A stretch of DNA of 64,000 nt from Pukyongia sp963768085 (lineage in GTDB: Bacteria; Bacteroidota; Bacteroidia; Flavobacteriales; Flavobacteriaceae): NCBI GenBank assembly GCA_963768085.1, contig CAVYGO010000003.1:1178001-1242000 (forward strand). Direction: 5' to 3'. The position numbers were made by a program, and so were the translations under genes. The notes under the pieces were generated by a model, which saw nothing but the letters and a program-made list of their open reading frames with translations, was not told the DNA's origin and made no database searches. How positions within the stretch are numbered: position 1 is the first letter of the stretch; every line of letters starts with the position of its first letter. This document shows, one piece after another, positions 15,482-23,283 of this stretch.

Positions 15482-16783
15482 ATGAAAACAAAAATTTTAT
15501 GGATGCTTTTGCCTGTATTGGCAATAGGAGCATTCTTTGCGGTATCGGAATCGAACGACACCTATGTTGAAACAGCACGTGTGCTTGATCCGTTGGACGG
15601 TTGCGTGTTTATGACTGTGATGGGGGAGCAATCTTCCGAAGACTTTAATATTTACAAAAGCGATGAAAACCTGATGGTTTCTGTGCGTGACGGATTGAGC
15701 TGGCTGGCAGATGCCCAGTTGCCCAATGGAGGATACGGTGCCGGAAGTCACAGTGCGCAACACGTTAAGGATCCCCATGCGGTTCAAGCCGACCCGGCAA
15801 CTACGGCTATGGTGGCACAGGCATTCCTTAGGAGTGGCACGACCATTAAGCATGGAAAGTATGCAAAAAATCTCAAGGATGCCATCGATTTCCTATTGGA
15901 AACTATAGAGAATGCTCCCAAGAGTGCTTCCCATATTACTGATGTTCGCGGGACCCAGATCCAAACAAAGTTAGGAGAAAACATTGATGCCGTTCTCGGC
16001 GCCCAGTTATTGTCGAATCTTCTGGACAGGAATTTAAAGGGAATCAATAAGCAGCGCGTGGAACGATGTCTTGATATCTGCATAGGTAAGATAGAAGCGG
16101 CTACAGATGCCTCCGGGCGGCAGACAGGAGCCGGATGGGCAGGAGTGCTGCAAAGTGGTCTTGCCACAAGTGCCCTGGAAGCAGCACAGGCGGTAGGAGC
16201 CGATGTGGACGAAGAAGTTGTGGAGCGATCCAAACAGTATCAGAAGGATAACTACGATGAAAAGACAGGAAACGTGAAAACCGATGATGGAGCTGGAATA
16301 ATGCTGTATGCCGTAAGCGGTAGTGTGCGAAGTAGTGCTAAAGAGGCGCGAAAGGCCGAAGCGGCTATCAATAAGGCTAAACAAAAGGGAACCTTGGATA
16401 AGAATGCCCCGGTTACAGCGCAAAACCTTAAAAAGGCAGGGTATTCAGAAAGTGAAGCCATGGAATACGCTACATCATATAATGTTTATCAATCTGCCAA
16501 GAAAACCGCACAACGCGAAGATGTGCTTAATGGATTTGGTAATAACGGAGGTGAAGAGTTTCTTAGTTTCCTGCAAACCGGAGAATCTTTACTGGTAAAT
16601 CGCGATACTGAATGGAAAGAATGGTATGATGATATGAGCGGTCGTATTCTGAAGATCCAGAACCAGGACGGAAGCTGGAATGGTCATCACTGTATTACCA
16701 GTCCTGTTTTCTGTACGGCAACCAGTTTGTTATTACTCACTGTAGAAAATGATATCGAGTTTTTAAGTAAGGTTGGCGAGTAA
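15482..16783 (+). CDS. Exported protein with terpene-cyclase/prenyltransferase-type toroid fold
   Basis: A 433-aa protein with an N-terminal signal or anchor (residues 1-21). Two stretches look like squalene-cyclase/prenyltransferase repeats: GLSWLADAQLPNGGYGAG near residue 71, and ILKIQNQDGSWNGHH with TATSLLLLTV near the C-terminus. Between them are helices with AMVAQAFLRSG and AGVLQSGLATSALEAAQAVG, as in an alpha/alpha toroid. The acidic catalytic motif of squalene-hopene cyclases (DxDD) is not visible, so it is probably a fold relative rather than a cyclase. Its base composition is richer in G/C than its neighbours. Substrate and partner are unknown. The 58-nt spacer upstream has no obvious Shine-Dalgarno site. 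Confidence 0.6.
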   Translation: MKTKILWMLLPVLAIGAFFAVSESNDTYVETARVLDPLDGCVFMTVMGEQSSEDFNIYKSDENLMVSVRDGLSWLADAQLPNGGYGAGSHSAQHVKDPHAVQADPATTAMVAQAFLRSGTTIKHGKYAKNLKDAIDFLLETIENAPKSASHITDVRGTQIQTKLGENIDAVLGAQLLSNLLDRNLKGINKQRVERCLDICIGKIEAATDASGRQTGAGWAGVLQSGLATSALEAAQAVGADVDEEVVERSKQYQKDNYDEKTGNVKTDDGAGIMLYAVSGSVRSSAKEARKAEAAINKAKQKGTLDKNAPVTAQNLKKAGYSESEAMEYATSYNVYQSAKKTAQREDVLNGFGNNGGEEFLSFLQTGESLLVNRDTEWKEWYDDMSGRILKIQNQDGSWNGHHCITSPVFCTATSLLLLTVENDIEFLSKVGE

Positions 16784-16931
16784 AATTTTAATGATCCGGG
16801 CCTGTTTGGTCTTGATTTATAAATAACGACCTGCAATATATAAATGCCGACCGGATGTGTTTTTAATTGGTTGATAGCGTTCCTATATTGAACTATTCAA
16901 TTACACGCTAGTTGATGTTTAGGTTGGTAGT

Positions 16932-17010
16932 ACACCGCTCGTGGTAGTCGGCAGAAATGTCGGCCCCTTATGCCAAAAAGGTAAAGTTGAACCACGCGCG
17001 GTGTTTTTTT
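16932..17010 (+). ncRNA. Possible structured RNA or long terminator hairpin
   Basis: ACACCGCTCGTGG (16932-16944) pairs with CCACGCGCGGTGT (16992-17004), 12 of 13 positions, and T7 follows (17004-17010). The 47-nt loop is itself ordered: GTCGGC occurs twice (16947 and 16959) and GGC/GCC can pair. The hairpin is far longer than the other terminators here and lies in a 267-nt gap (16784-17050). It could be a small RNA with its own terminator, or a leader for the 17051 gene. No known RNA family was recognised. Confidence 0.4.
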
Positions 17011-17050
17011 ATTTCCTAATATAGCTATATTTGATCAATCAAAAATTGCT

Positions 17051-18166
17051 ATGAAAAAATTACTTCTGTTGTCATTATTCTCCCTGGTGATGGCTTGTGA
17101 TAAAGACGATGATACCATGGACACGCCTCCCATGAATGCCACGGAAGTCAATTTCAATATCACATTGTTTATCCAAAATGACAATGCAGAGCGAATTAGT
17201 TACGATATTAACTCAGGTACCGAATTGATGGGTCCGGTGAACCTGACCGCGCAGCAGGGATTCCCTTTTGCGCCGGGTTATAATGTGGACGGTAACTATA
17301 TTATATTCTTCGACCGTTTCCAGGAGGCGAAGAGCTGGAAAAAGAATGTGATAACCGGAGAAATAGAAATATTTGAAAATTATTTCATACCTCCTAATCC
17401 CGCCACTTCCATACGAAATTATGCTACCAGCAGCCATTTACTCACTTTCTATCAGAATTTTAGCGGCGCAAATCCGCAGGACCTCTATTTGTATGTGTAC
17501 GAGATAGCTACTGGGAATATAGCGACTATATTATTCACGGATCAGGATTACAATCCGAATGAATCTCTAACGCGCTTTGGGTATGAGAACAAGTTCATGG
17601 GTGTGTTCCAAAACGCAGCTGGAGAGCGTATTATGAAAATAGTGAACCTGGCTAATCCACAGGACAGCCAAACAATTAACATTGATGACAGGCGTAATTA
17701 CACGGCCGTTCAAAATGAGATATTTCTGTTTGGGGATGATGACTATCGAGTATTCGACATAGGATCCGGTCAATTAGGCTCCCCTAATCCTACAGAAGAA
17801 ACTATTATCTCTCCAACACCTTTCTTTAAAACAAATAAGTTTGGGAACACTTTCTCCTTCGAGTATCCCTATGCCCAACCTTCTCAAATTAGCAAGGGGC
17901 CTGCATTGTTTAACCTGGATACCGGACTTGTAGAACTATTTAACCTGGATCTGTTCAGAACGAATTTGCAAGCGGAATCTCAATTTTTATCGGGAGCGGA
18001 TTTTTCATATGTAAAACAACAGGACGGGGTAATTGTGCTGTCTTATTCGTATAGCACAGAGCAATCCGGGCTTGAATACGGAATTGCGTTTCTCAACTAT
18101 CAAATGGAGGTTATTTCAACGGTGAGACTTCCATACCCGCCTTTCGAAATTATAGTGCATGATTAA
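17051..18166 (+). CDS. Lipoprotein of unknown function, probable beta-propeller
   Basis: A 371-aa protein with a clear lipoprotein signal (MKKLLLLSLFSLVMACDKDD; Cys16) followed by an acidic Asp run, typical of Bacteroidota surface lipoproteins (an acidic tail after Cys can act as a surface-export signal). The remainder alternates short beta segments such as SYDINSGTEL, YVYEIATGNIATI, EIFLFGDDDYRVFDI and PALFNLDTGLVELFNL, suggesting a propeller of about six or seven blades. No catalytic motif is seen. It stands alone between the putative RNA hairpin and the decayed lysS remnant. TTGATCAA occurs at 17031-17038, 13 nt before the start; significance unknown. Confidence 0.6.
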   Translation: MKKLLLLSLFSLVMACDKDDDTMDTPPMNATEVNFNITLFIQNDNAERISYDINSGTELMGPVNLTAQQGFPFAPGYNVDGNYIIFFDRFQEAKSWKKNVITGEIEIFENYFIPPNPATSIRNYATSSHLLTFYQNFSGANPQDLYLYVYEIATGNIATILFTDQDYNPNESLTRFGYENKFMGVFQNAAGERIMKIVNLANPQDSQTINIDDRRNYTAVQNEIFLFGDDDYRVFDIGSGQLGSPNPTEETIISPTPFFKTNKFGNTFSFEYPYAQPSQISKGPALFNLDTGLVELFNLDLFRTNLQAESQFLSGADFSYVKQQDGVIVLSYSYSTEQSGLEYGIAFLNYQMEVISTVRLPYPPFEIIVHD

Positions 18167-18193
18167 TTATTTGGTTCTAACCAATCCATTACG

Positions 18194-18274
18194 CTGAACG
18201 ATCTCAAGAGACAACCCATCGTCAGTCTTCTCCACTTTTGCTAAATTGTTCCTTGTGAGATGCTTAATTGAAAC
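18194..18274 (-). pseudogene. Remnant of a second lysS 3' end, part A
   Basis: Read on the minus strand this stretch encodes IKHLTRNNLAKVEKTDDGL, which aligns without gaps to residues near the C-terminus of the intact LysS encoded at 20263-21954 (IKHLTKNNLAKVEKTDDGL). The downstream residues diverge and the LysS stop is lost. Together with part B (18844-18957) it is a decayed partial copy of lysS in the same orientation as the real gene, about 2 kb away. Confidence 0.75.
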
Positions 18275-18342
18275 AGGCCTCCTCTTTTGGCTTATGTCAA
18301 AAATACTATCTTAGTAAAATACCAATTTCTAAAAAATAAATA

Positions 18343-18792
18343 ATGGCACTATTAGCAAATTTTGAAAACATTTTCTTTAATGAACATCTTGGAGATGACC
18401 AGGGAGATTTAGTTACATTTAATGGAATGACGTTTGTAGGCGATCAATCGAAGCTAGCTAATTTTACTATAGAACGAACGCCAATTGGAAAAGGTTATTT
18501 ACTAATGCACTTATGGTCTGTCCAAGGTATTCATCACAAAATCGAAATCAATAATATAAATATTTCCAATGCTGCAGAAGTCCCTCAACAATCAGGATCT
18601 CAAAAAAGTGCTATTTGGATTATTCCGATTGATGAAAATGTATTAAAAAAAGATAATAATACGTTGCAGATAAAAAGAAGTGGAGGCGATAATTTTCATA
18701 TCTATTCTGTTATAGTAAATTGGAAAGAGGAAGTTAATCTAAATAATACTGGTAGACCCGGCTTTTTCGGGAGACTCTTCAGTAGGGGTTGA
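18343..18792 (+). CDS. 149-aa protein inserted in the lysS remnant; possible beta-sandwich
   Basis: I do not recognise the family. The protein has no signal peptide. The pattern HLGDDQGDLVTFNGMTF, YLLMHLWSVQGIHHKIEIN, VLKKDNNTLQIKR and DNFHIYSVIVNWKEE looks like a galactose-binding-type beta-sandwich, and the last 15 residues are Gly/Arg/Phe-rich (GRPGFFGRLFSRG). Base composition is visibly more A/T-rich than the neighbouring housekeeping genes. It lies on the strand opposite the lysS remnant, exactly between its two parts, so it arrived by an insertion/deletion event that removed about 87 bp of lysS-like sequence. Alternatively it could be a small cargo gene moved with recombination at the duplicated lysS end. 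Confidence 0.6.
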   Translation: MALLANFENIFFNEHLGDDQGDLVTFNGMTFVGDQSKLANFTIERTPIGKGYLLMHLWSVQGIHHKIEINNINISNAAEVPQQSGSQKSAIWIIPIDENVLKKDNNTLQIKRSGGDNFHIYSVIVNWKEEVNLNNTGRPGFFGRLFSRG

Positions 18793-18843
18793 TGACCCCC
18801 TGTTTATTTCTAATAGGCGGCATGGTGCTACATCTTAGAAGAC

Positions 18844-18957
18844 CACCTTTTCGTCATCACTCAAAGCAACTTGCTTAACTTCGGGTTTCCTTTGCGGAAA
18901 GAATGAAACTGGTATAGGAATCTGATAAATATCATTTTTTATTAAGAATAAAGATAG
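18844..18957 (-). pseudogene. Remnant of a second lysS 3' end, part B
   Basis: The minus strand encodes FFPQRKPEVKQVALSDDEK, matching FFPQMKPEKPQVALSDEEK of intact LysS. The preceding residues are more weakly similar (LFLIKN versus MFLTNN) with three extra codons. In the intact gene parts A and B are about 87 bp apart; here they are 569 bp apart because of the 149-aa gene. Upstream of 18960 the similarity to lysS ends. Confidence 0.75.
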
Positions 18958-19128
18958 CAACTTTATCGGTTACATACTTATGAGTTTGAAACGAGACTGA
19001 AAACTTTAAAAATAGACGCAATCAGGGTTTATTCTCTTGTAACCTGGAAAACTATCCTGGCATATAACAGTCGCTCGTTTCATACGCCTAATTAACTTTC
19101 CGAGTCCCCAAATTGTACATGAAAATTT

Positions 19129-19161
19129 ATACAATCGTATGATCTGTGCATACGGTTGTAT
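19129..19161. promoter_or_regulatory. Inverted repeat just upstream of the LuxR-type gene
   Basis: ATACAATCGTATG (19129-19141) and CATACGGTTGTAT (19149-19161) form a 13-bp inverted repeat with one G-T position and a 7-nt spacer, ending 22 nt before the first possible start of the 19184 gene. It may be an operator for that regulator or an RNA hairpin. Apart from this and lysS part B, the gap 18793-19183 shows nothing else. Confidence 0.5.
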
Positions 19162-19183
19162 TTGAATAGTATTAAATTTTAAA

Positions 19184-19414
19184 TTGCCGTTTATCGCTAT
19201 GCGTGGATATATTAAACTTAGTGCGCGTGAACGAGAAGTTATCGCATTGGTGGCCCAGGCTAAAAGCCGTAAGATCATTGCTAGTGATTTAAACATCTCT
19301 ATACATACCGTAGATACTCATCTTCGTCATATTCATTTAAAAACAAATACGCACTCTCTTAGTGAACTTATCATTTGGACACAACATAATTGTACCGAAG
19401 AAACTACTATTTAA
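19184..19414 (+). CDS. Stand-alone LuxR/GerE-type HTH regulator
   Basis: A 76-aa protein that is almost only a LuxR-type helix-turn-helix: LSAREREVIALVAQAKSRKI, IASDLNISIHTVDTHLRHIH and a dimer helix SLSELIIWTQ. There is no receiver or ligand-binding domain. The start may be Met1 (19184) or Met6 (19199); both leave the HTH whole. Small solo LuxR proteins are common in Bacteroidota, and their inputs are mostly unknown. It sits in the A/T-rich patch between the lysS remnant and intact lysS, directly before the unknown 182-aa gene, which it might regulate. A 13-bp inverted repeat lies upstream. Confidence 0.7.
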   Translation: MPFIAMRGYIKLSAREREVIALVAQAKSRKIIASDLNISIHTVDTHLRHIHLKTNTHSLSELIIWTQHNCTEETTI

Positions 19415-19561
19415 CAAGCACCTACTTACTACTACCTACTTATTAATTGCGATTGACAAGCATTGTTTTTAGACTTATCTTTAAGTACATATCTGTAAAT
19501 ATATGTAGACTAACTTAGTAATAACTCTTAGCGAACATGCTAACATAAAAACCCCTTTATT

Positions 19562-20110
19562 ATGACTACACAAACATTAAATGAACAAAAAATTGAACTA
19601 CAATTGAAAAAGGTATTTCCTGAATTATTCAAAAAAGAAATGAAGGAATTCGATTTTTTAGGAACCTTTAAATCTTCAATGGAAAAATACTTAGATACCT
19701 ACGTTAAGATTAAATTCCAGTCAGATGAATTAATCGATATTGAAGATCGTCCAGCATGGAATACGGGAGAAAAATTCCAATTTAAAATGTATGTTTACAA
19801 CAATGGACCTATTGACTTGAAAAACGTCATTCTACGGATTGAGGGAAGTGAATTTGCCATGGTAAGTCCATTTAAAGAGGCCGATCAATTTGAAGAATTT
19901 TACCTTAAAGATATTGGTATACTTGATGCCTTTGGCGCTAAACAAGTACCCGGGTTTATTTATGGTAAATTGATCAAGAAAACTATCGACCAGAAAAAAC
20001 CACTTATTAAAGCCAGAATAATAGACTGGAAGCCTAATTTTGAAATTCTATTTACTGACAAGGTTAAGTGGGGTCCCTTTTTTCCTGGAGTAAGCCACAT
20101 TGTTAAATAA
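19562..20110 (+). CDS. 182-aa cytosolic protein of unknown function
   Basis: Not recognised. There is no signal peptide or membrane segment. The N-terminal 60 residues are charged and helical (LQLKKVFPELFKKEMKEF). Residues ~65-125 read like an immunoglobulin-like or CARDB-type beta-sandwich: GEKFQFKMYVYNNGPIDLKN, VILRIEGSEFAMVSP. The C-terminal part is Lys- and aromatic-rich (IIDWKPNFEILF, KWGPFFPGVSH). It follows the LuxR-type gene after 147 nt of A/T-rich DNA containing an inverted repeat TACATAT/ATATGTA (about 19487-19508), and precedes a strong terminator. With the 149-aa and LuxR genes it forms a small accessory patch beside lysS. Confidence 0.55.
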   Translation: MTTQTLNEQKIELQLKKVFPELFKKEMKEFDFLGTFKSSMEKYLDTYVKIKFQSDELIDIEDRPAWNTGEKFQFKMYVYNNGPIDLKNVILRIEGSEFAMVSPFKEADQFEEFYLKDIGILDAFGAKQVPGFIYGKLIKKTIDQKKPLIKARIIDWKPNFEILFTDKVKWGPFFPGVSHIVK

Positions 20111-20144
20111 TGCTGAAATACGGCAATTAATCAACTAAAAAATG

Positions 20145-20182
20145 AAAATGCCCAACACTGTTTTTTAAGTGTTGGGCATTTT
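20145..20182. terminator. Strong terminator between the 182-aa gene and lysS
   Basis: AAAATGCCCAACACT (20145-20159) pairs perfectly with AGTGTTGGGCATTTT (20168-20182). A T run follows on the plus strand and an A run flanks the left side, so it can stop both converging transcripts. Confidence 0.85.
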
Positions 20183-20262
20183 TTTGCTTCAATCTACGTC
20201 GTGAAGAATAAAATGATCTTCATTTGAGTAAAGCTTTTCTATACATTCATACATCGTAATGA

Positions 20263-21954
20263 CTAAACGAGCTTAACAAATAGTCCGTCATCCGTCTTCT
20301 CGACCTTAGCGAGATTATTCTTGGTAAGATGTTTAATGGCCTTATCCCATTTCTTGTTGGACAGCCCGGATTGGGCTTTGAGTTCGACCAGGAAAATTGG
20401 AGAGTGATCCTTAAGGTAATCTAATACTTCCTTTTCCTCATCGGAAAGGGCTACCTGAGGTTTCTCCGGTTTCATTTGAGGGAAGAACAGTACTTCTTGT
20501 ATCGATTGATTATTGGTTAAAAACATGATCAATCGATCCATTCCTATACCCATACCACTGGATGGAGGCATGCCGTATTCCAAAGCACGTAAAAAATCAT
20601 GATCGATATAGGCTGTTGCCTCGTCATCACCACGATTTGCCAGTTTTACCTGATCCTCAAATCGTTCACGCTGGTCGATGGGGTCGTTTAATTCACTATA
20701 CGCATTGGCAAGTTCTTTTCCACAAACGATCAGTTCGAAGCGTTCGGTAAGTTCAGGATTATCCCTGTGTTCTTTACACAACGGACTCATTTCTTTAGGG
20801 TAATCGATGATAAACGTGGGTTGGATAAAATTCGCCTCACATTTCTCTCCGAAGATCTCATCAATGATCTTTCCTTTTCCCATGGTTTCATCCACCTCTA
20901 CATCCAAATCCTGAGCTGCCTGACGTATTTCGGCTTCAGTTTTTCCACTAATATCAAATCCGGTATGCGTTATAATAGCATCAGCCATGGTTATCCTTGG
21001 GTAGGGAGCTTTAAAATCGATCTGATGTTCTCCAAACGTTGCTTTTGAAGTTCCATTCACCTCGGTAGCACAATATTCCAGCAACTGCTCACAGAAATCC
21101 ATCATCCAATGGTAGTCCTTATAGGCAACATAGATCTCCATTTGAGTAAATTCCGGATTGTGGGTACGATCCATTCCTTCATTTCTGAAATCTTTGGCAA
21201 ACTCATAGACGCCATCAAAACCACCAACGATGAGTCTCTTCAAATAAAGCTCGTTAGCGATCCGCAAATACAATGGCATATCCAGGGTATTGTGATGTGT
21301 GACAAATGGTCTTGCCGCAGCCCCACCGGGAATGGGCTGTAAAATTGGAGTTTCCACTTCAAAATACGCACGTGCACTTAAGAAAGAACGCATGGCATTA
21401 AAAAGCTTGGTTCGTTTTACAAAAACTTCTTTCACATGCGGATTCACCACCAGATCCACATAGCGTTGCCGATAGCGTTGTTCGGCATCCGTAAAAGCAT
21501 CATGAGTATTCCCTTCGGCGTCTACCCTTGGTTGAGGTAGTGGTTTCAACGCTTTAGAAAGCAGGGTAAAATCCTTTACCATCACGGTCTTTTCACCAAC
21601 CTGGGTAGTGAATAACTCGCCTTCAACACCAATGAAATCCCCAATATCGAGAAGTTTCTTATATACTTCGTTGTATTGAGTCTTATCTTCACCCGGGCAG
21701 ATCTCATCCCTGTTAAAGTATACTTGTATCCTCCCATCAGCATCCTGTAATTCGGCAAAAGAAGCTTTCCCCTGGATGCGTCGTGACATTAGTCGGCCGG
21801 CAATATTCACTTTCTTTCCTTCTTCAAATTGCTGTTTTATCTTTTCTGAAGTTGTATCCACGGGGTACAAGGCCGCAGGATATGGATCGATGCCTAAATT
21901 CCGTAATTGGGATAACTTCTCCCGTCGTATCAGCTCCAGTTCTGAAAGTTGCAT
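20263..21954 (-). CDS. lysS: Lysyl-tRNA synthetase (class II) with C-terminal extension
   Basis: Class II lysyl-tRNA synthetase, 563 aa from the ATG at 21954 (MQLSELELIRREKL). An in-frame upstream ATG at 21996 would add 14 atypical residues. An N-terminal OB-fold (VNIAGRLMSRRIQGKASFAE) is followed by the catalytic core with motif 2 (FRNEGMDRTHNPEFTQME) and motif 3 (PSSGMGIGMDRLIM). After the core (~residue 500) an extra ~60-residue tail contains ALSDEEKEVLDYL and KHLTKNNLAKVEKTDDGLFV, a winged-helix-like extension seen in Bacteroidota LysS. A decayed second copy of exactly this tail lies at 18194-18957. It ends against the strong terminator at 20145. Confidence 0.95.
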   Translation of the reverse strand: MQLSELELIRREKLSQLRNLGIDPYPAALYPVDTTSEKIKQQFEEGKKVNIAGRLMSRRIQGKASFAELQDADGRIQVYFNRDEICPGEDKTQYNEVYKKLLDIGDFIGVEGELFTTQVGEKTVMVKDFTLLSKALKPLPQPRVDAEGNTHDAFTDAEQRYRQRYVDLVVNPHVKEVFVKRTKLFNAMRSFLSARAYFEVETPILQPIPGGAAARPFVTHHNTLDMPLYLRIANELYLKRLIVGGFDGVYEFAKDFRNEGMDRTHNPEFTQMEIYVAYKDYHWMMDFCEQLLEYCATEVNGTSKATFGEHQIDFKAPYPRITMADAIITHTGFDISGKTEAEIRQAAQDLDVEVDETMGKGKIIDEIFGEKCEANFIQPTFIIDYPKEMSPLCKEHRDNPELTERFELIVCGKELANAYSELNDPIDQRERFEDQVKLANRGDDEATAYIDHDFLRALEYGMPPSSGMGIGMDRLIMFLTNNQSIQEVLFFPQMKPEKPQVALSDEEKEVLDYLKDHSPIFLVELKAQSGLSNKKWDKAIKHLTKNNLAKVEKTDDGLFVKLV

Positions 21955-22091
21955 AGATGTACTTCTTTTGAAATGCTGCTTTTTCGCAGACGGCACAAAA
22001 TTAACCTAAATCGAAAAATTATATGTTATAACTTTCAGAAAATGAAGGTTGCGATGCTAATTCACACTTTTAGGTTCGTTTCAATTCGAGG

Positions 22092-22988
22092 TTATAGTTT
22101 GGCCTTAACTTCCTCAAGCAGTCCTCTGAATTCACTGTCGTCTGGATCCAATTCTACAGCTTTCTCATAGAATTTCAAGGCTTCTTTATTTCTGTCCATG
22201 TCGGTGAGTCTTGAACCAAGTCCAACATAGGCATTTGGGTTTTCAGGGTAGATCATAGTATTTAAAGTTGCTACCTGGATCCCTTCTTCTTTCTTCCCCT
22301 GCCTGAAAATTGTTTTGGCATAGGTATTAAGTTCGTACACATCCCTGGTTTTACCCTTTAGTTCCGTCGCAAGAGTTTCCAGGCTTTCTTTAAATGTTTC
22401 CAATCCCATCTCCTCTAATCTCCCGTCAACCATATCTGCCGCATAGTAGTAGGGGATATAGTTTCCGCTCATGATGACCTCAAAATCTTCTTCAATAGTG
22501 CGAACCGGGTATTCTATCATTCGATTCACCTCTTCTCCGTCTTTCTTCAGGATTATAGTGGGCACGTGATGAATATTCTTTCCTTCCTCCTCACCGTCCG
22601 GACTCCTTTTATACGTGACTATCTCATCATCAATAGCAATTATCTTGAGTTGATCCATAGGGTAATCGGAAGCCTCGAGGATCTTAAGTAAGGCAGGTAC
22701 TTCTCGCTGACTATCTTCACACCAGGTTCCCATAAATACTTCGATCTCATACTTTTTCAGTTCCTCTTTATAGGAATTTACAAGTTCAGTGTTTACCTCA
22801 TAATCTTCATATGCCGGTTGAAACCATTCGGCATATACTGGCTCGGTAAGGTCATCTTTATTGATTTTACCAAGGAGTTTATCTTCGGCATCATTAACAA
22901 CGGATTGTTCAACCTCCGATTTTTGGGGTTGGTTGTCTTTACAAGCTGTCAGGATTAGGATACTAAAAAGTATAAGAAAAGGTCGCAT
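22092..22988 (-). CDS. Thioredoxin-fold / TPR lipoprotein with CxxS active site
   Basis: A 298-aa lipoprotein (lipobox LILTAC, Cys16). Residues ~80-165 form a thioredoxin-like domain: YEIEVFMGTWCEDSQREVPA, KIIAIDDE and the cis-Pro loop HVPTIILKKDG. The usual CxxC is replaced by CEDS, so it keeps the nucleophilic Cys but lacks the resolving Cys; this favours a trapping, isomerase or binding role over a simple reductase. Residues ~255-295 are a TPR unit (NAYVGLGSRLTDMDRNKEAL, FYEKAVELDPDD). It is oriented like lysS, 137 nt upstream of lysS's start, with its own promoter side toward the yqaE-like gene. Partner unknown. Confidence 0.7.
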   Translation of the reverse strand: MRPFLILFSILILTACKDNQPQKSEVEQSVVNDAEDKLLGKINKDDLTEPVYAEWFQPAYEDYEVNTELVNSYKEELKKYEIEVFMGTWCEDSQREVPALLKILEASDYPMDQLKIIAIDDEIVTYKRSPDGEEEGKNIHHVPTIILKKDGEEVNRMIEYPVRTIEEDFEVIMSGNYIPYYYAADMVDGRLEEMGLETFKESLETLATELKGKTRDVYELNTYAKTIFRQGKKEEGIQVATLNTMIYPENPNAYVGLGSRLTDMDRNKEALKFYEKAVELDPDDSEFRGLLEEVKAKL

Positions 22989-23095
22989 AAATTAAATTTT
23001 GGTAAATATAGGAAGCGATATTGAGTTATTCAACATTGTAACAAATGTCTTAAAAGGACTTCTAATGAATAGTTATTAATTGTAATTTTGTATAT

Positions 23096-23254
23096 ATGAG
23101 TTTTTGGAGAGTCCTTCTTTCTATTCTATTTCCGCCCCTCGCCGTGATCGATAAAGGCTGTGGATCTGTATTAATTGTTTTAATCCTAACCATTTGCGGT
23201 TGGATTCCCGGTGTGATCGCAGCCCTTATTATTTTAAATAATCCGGACCGCTGA
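23096..23254 (+). CDS. YqaE/Pmp3-type small membrane proteolipid
   Basis: A 52-aa ORF. MSFWRVLLSILFPPLAVIDK is followed by GCGSVLIVLILTICGWIPGV and IAALIILNNPDR. This is the two-helix YqaE/Pmp3 (UPF0057) signature: FPPLAV in the first segment, and GWIPGVIAA in the second. Such proteolipids sit in the inner membrane and are linked to salt and stress tolerance or membrane-potential control in other organisms. It is monocistronic: divergent from the thioredoxin/TPR gene upstream and convergent with the sulfatase. TAATTTTG, matching the Bacteroidota -7 pattern TAnnTTTG, lies immediately upstream (about 23082-23089). Confidence 0.85.
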   Translation: MSFWRVLLSILFPPLAVIDKGCGSVLIVLILTICGWIPGVIAALIILNNPDR

Positions 23255-23283
23255 TGTATAGTTTAATTGCACTCGGCCATTAC

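Noticed and set aside
15784..16461. Antisense ORFs of 69-149 aa inside the toroid-fold gene
   Set aside because: They are in the reverse frame of a G/C-richer gene, which lengthens open antisense frames. No domain pattern or signal is visible.
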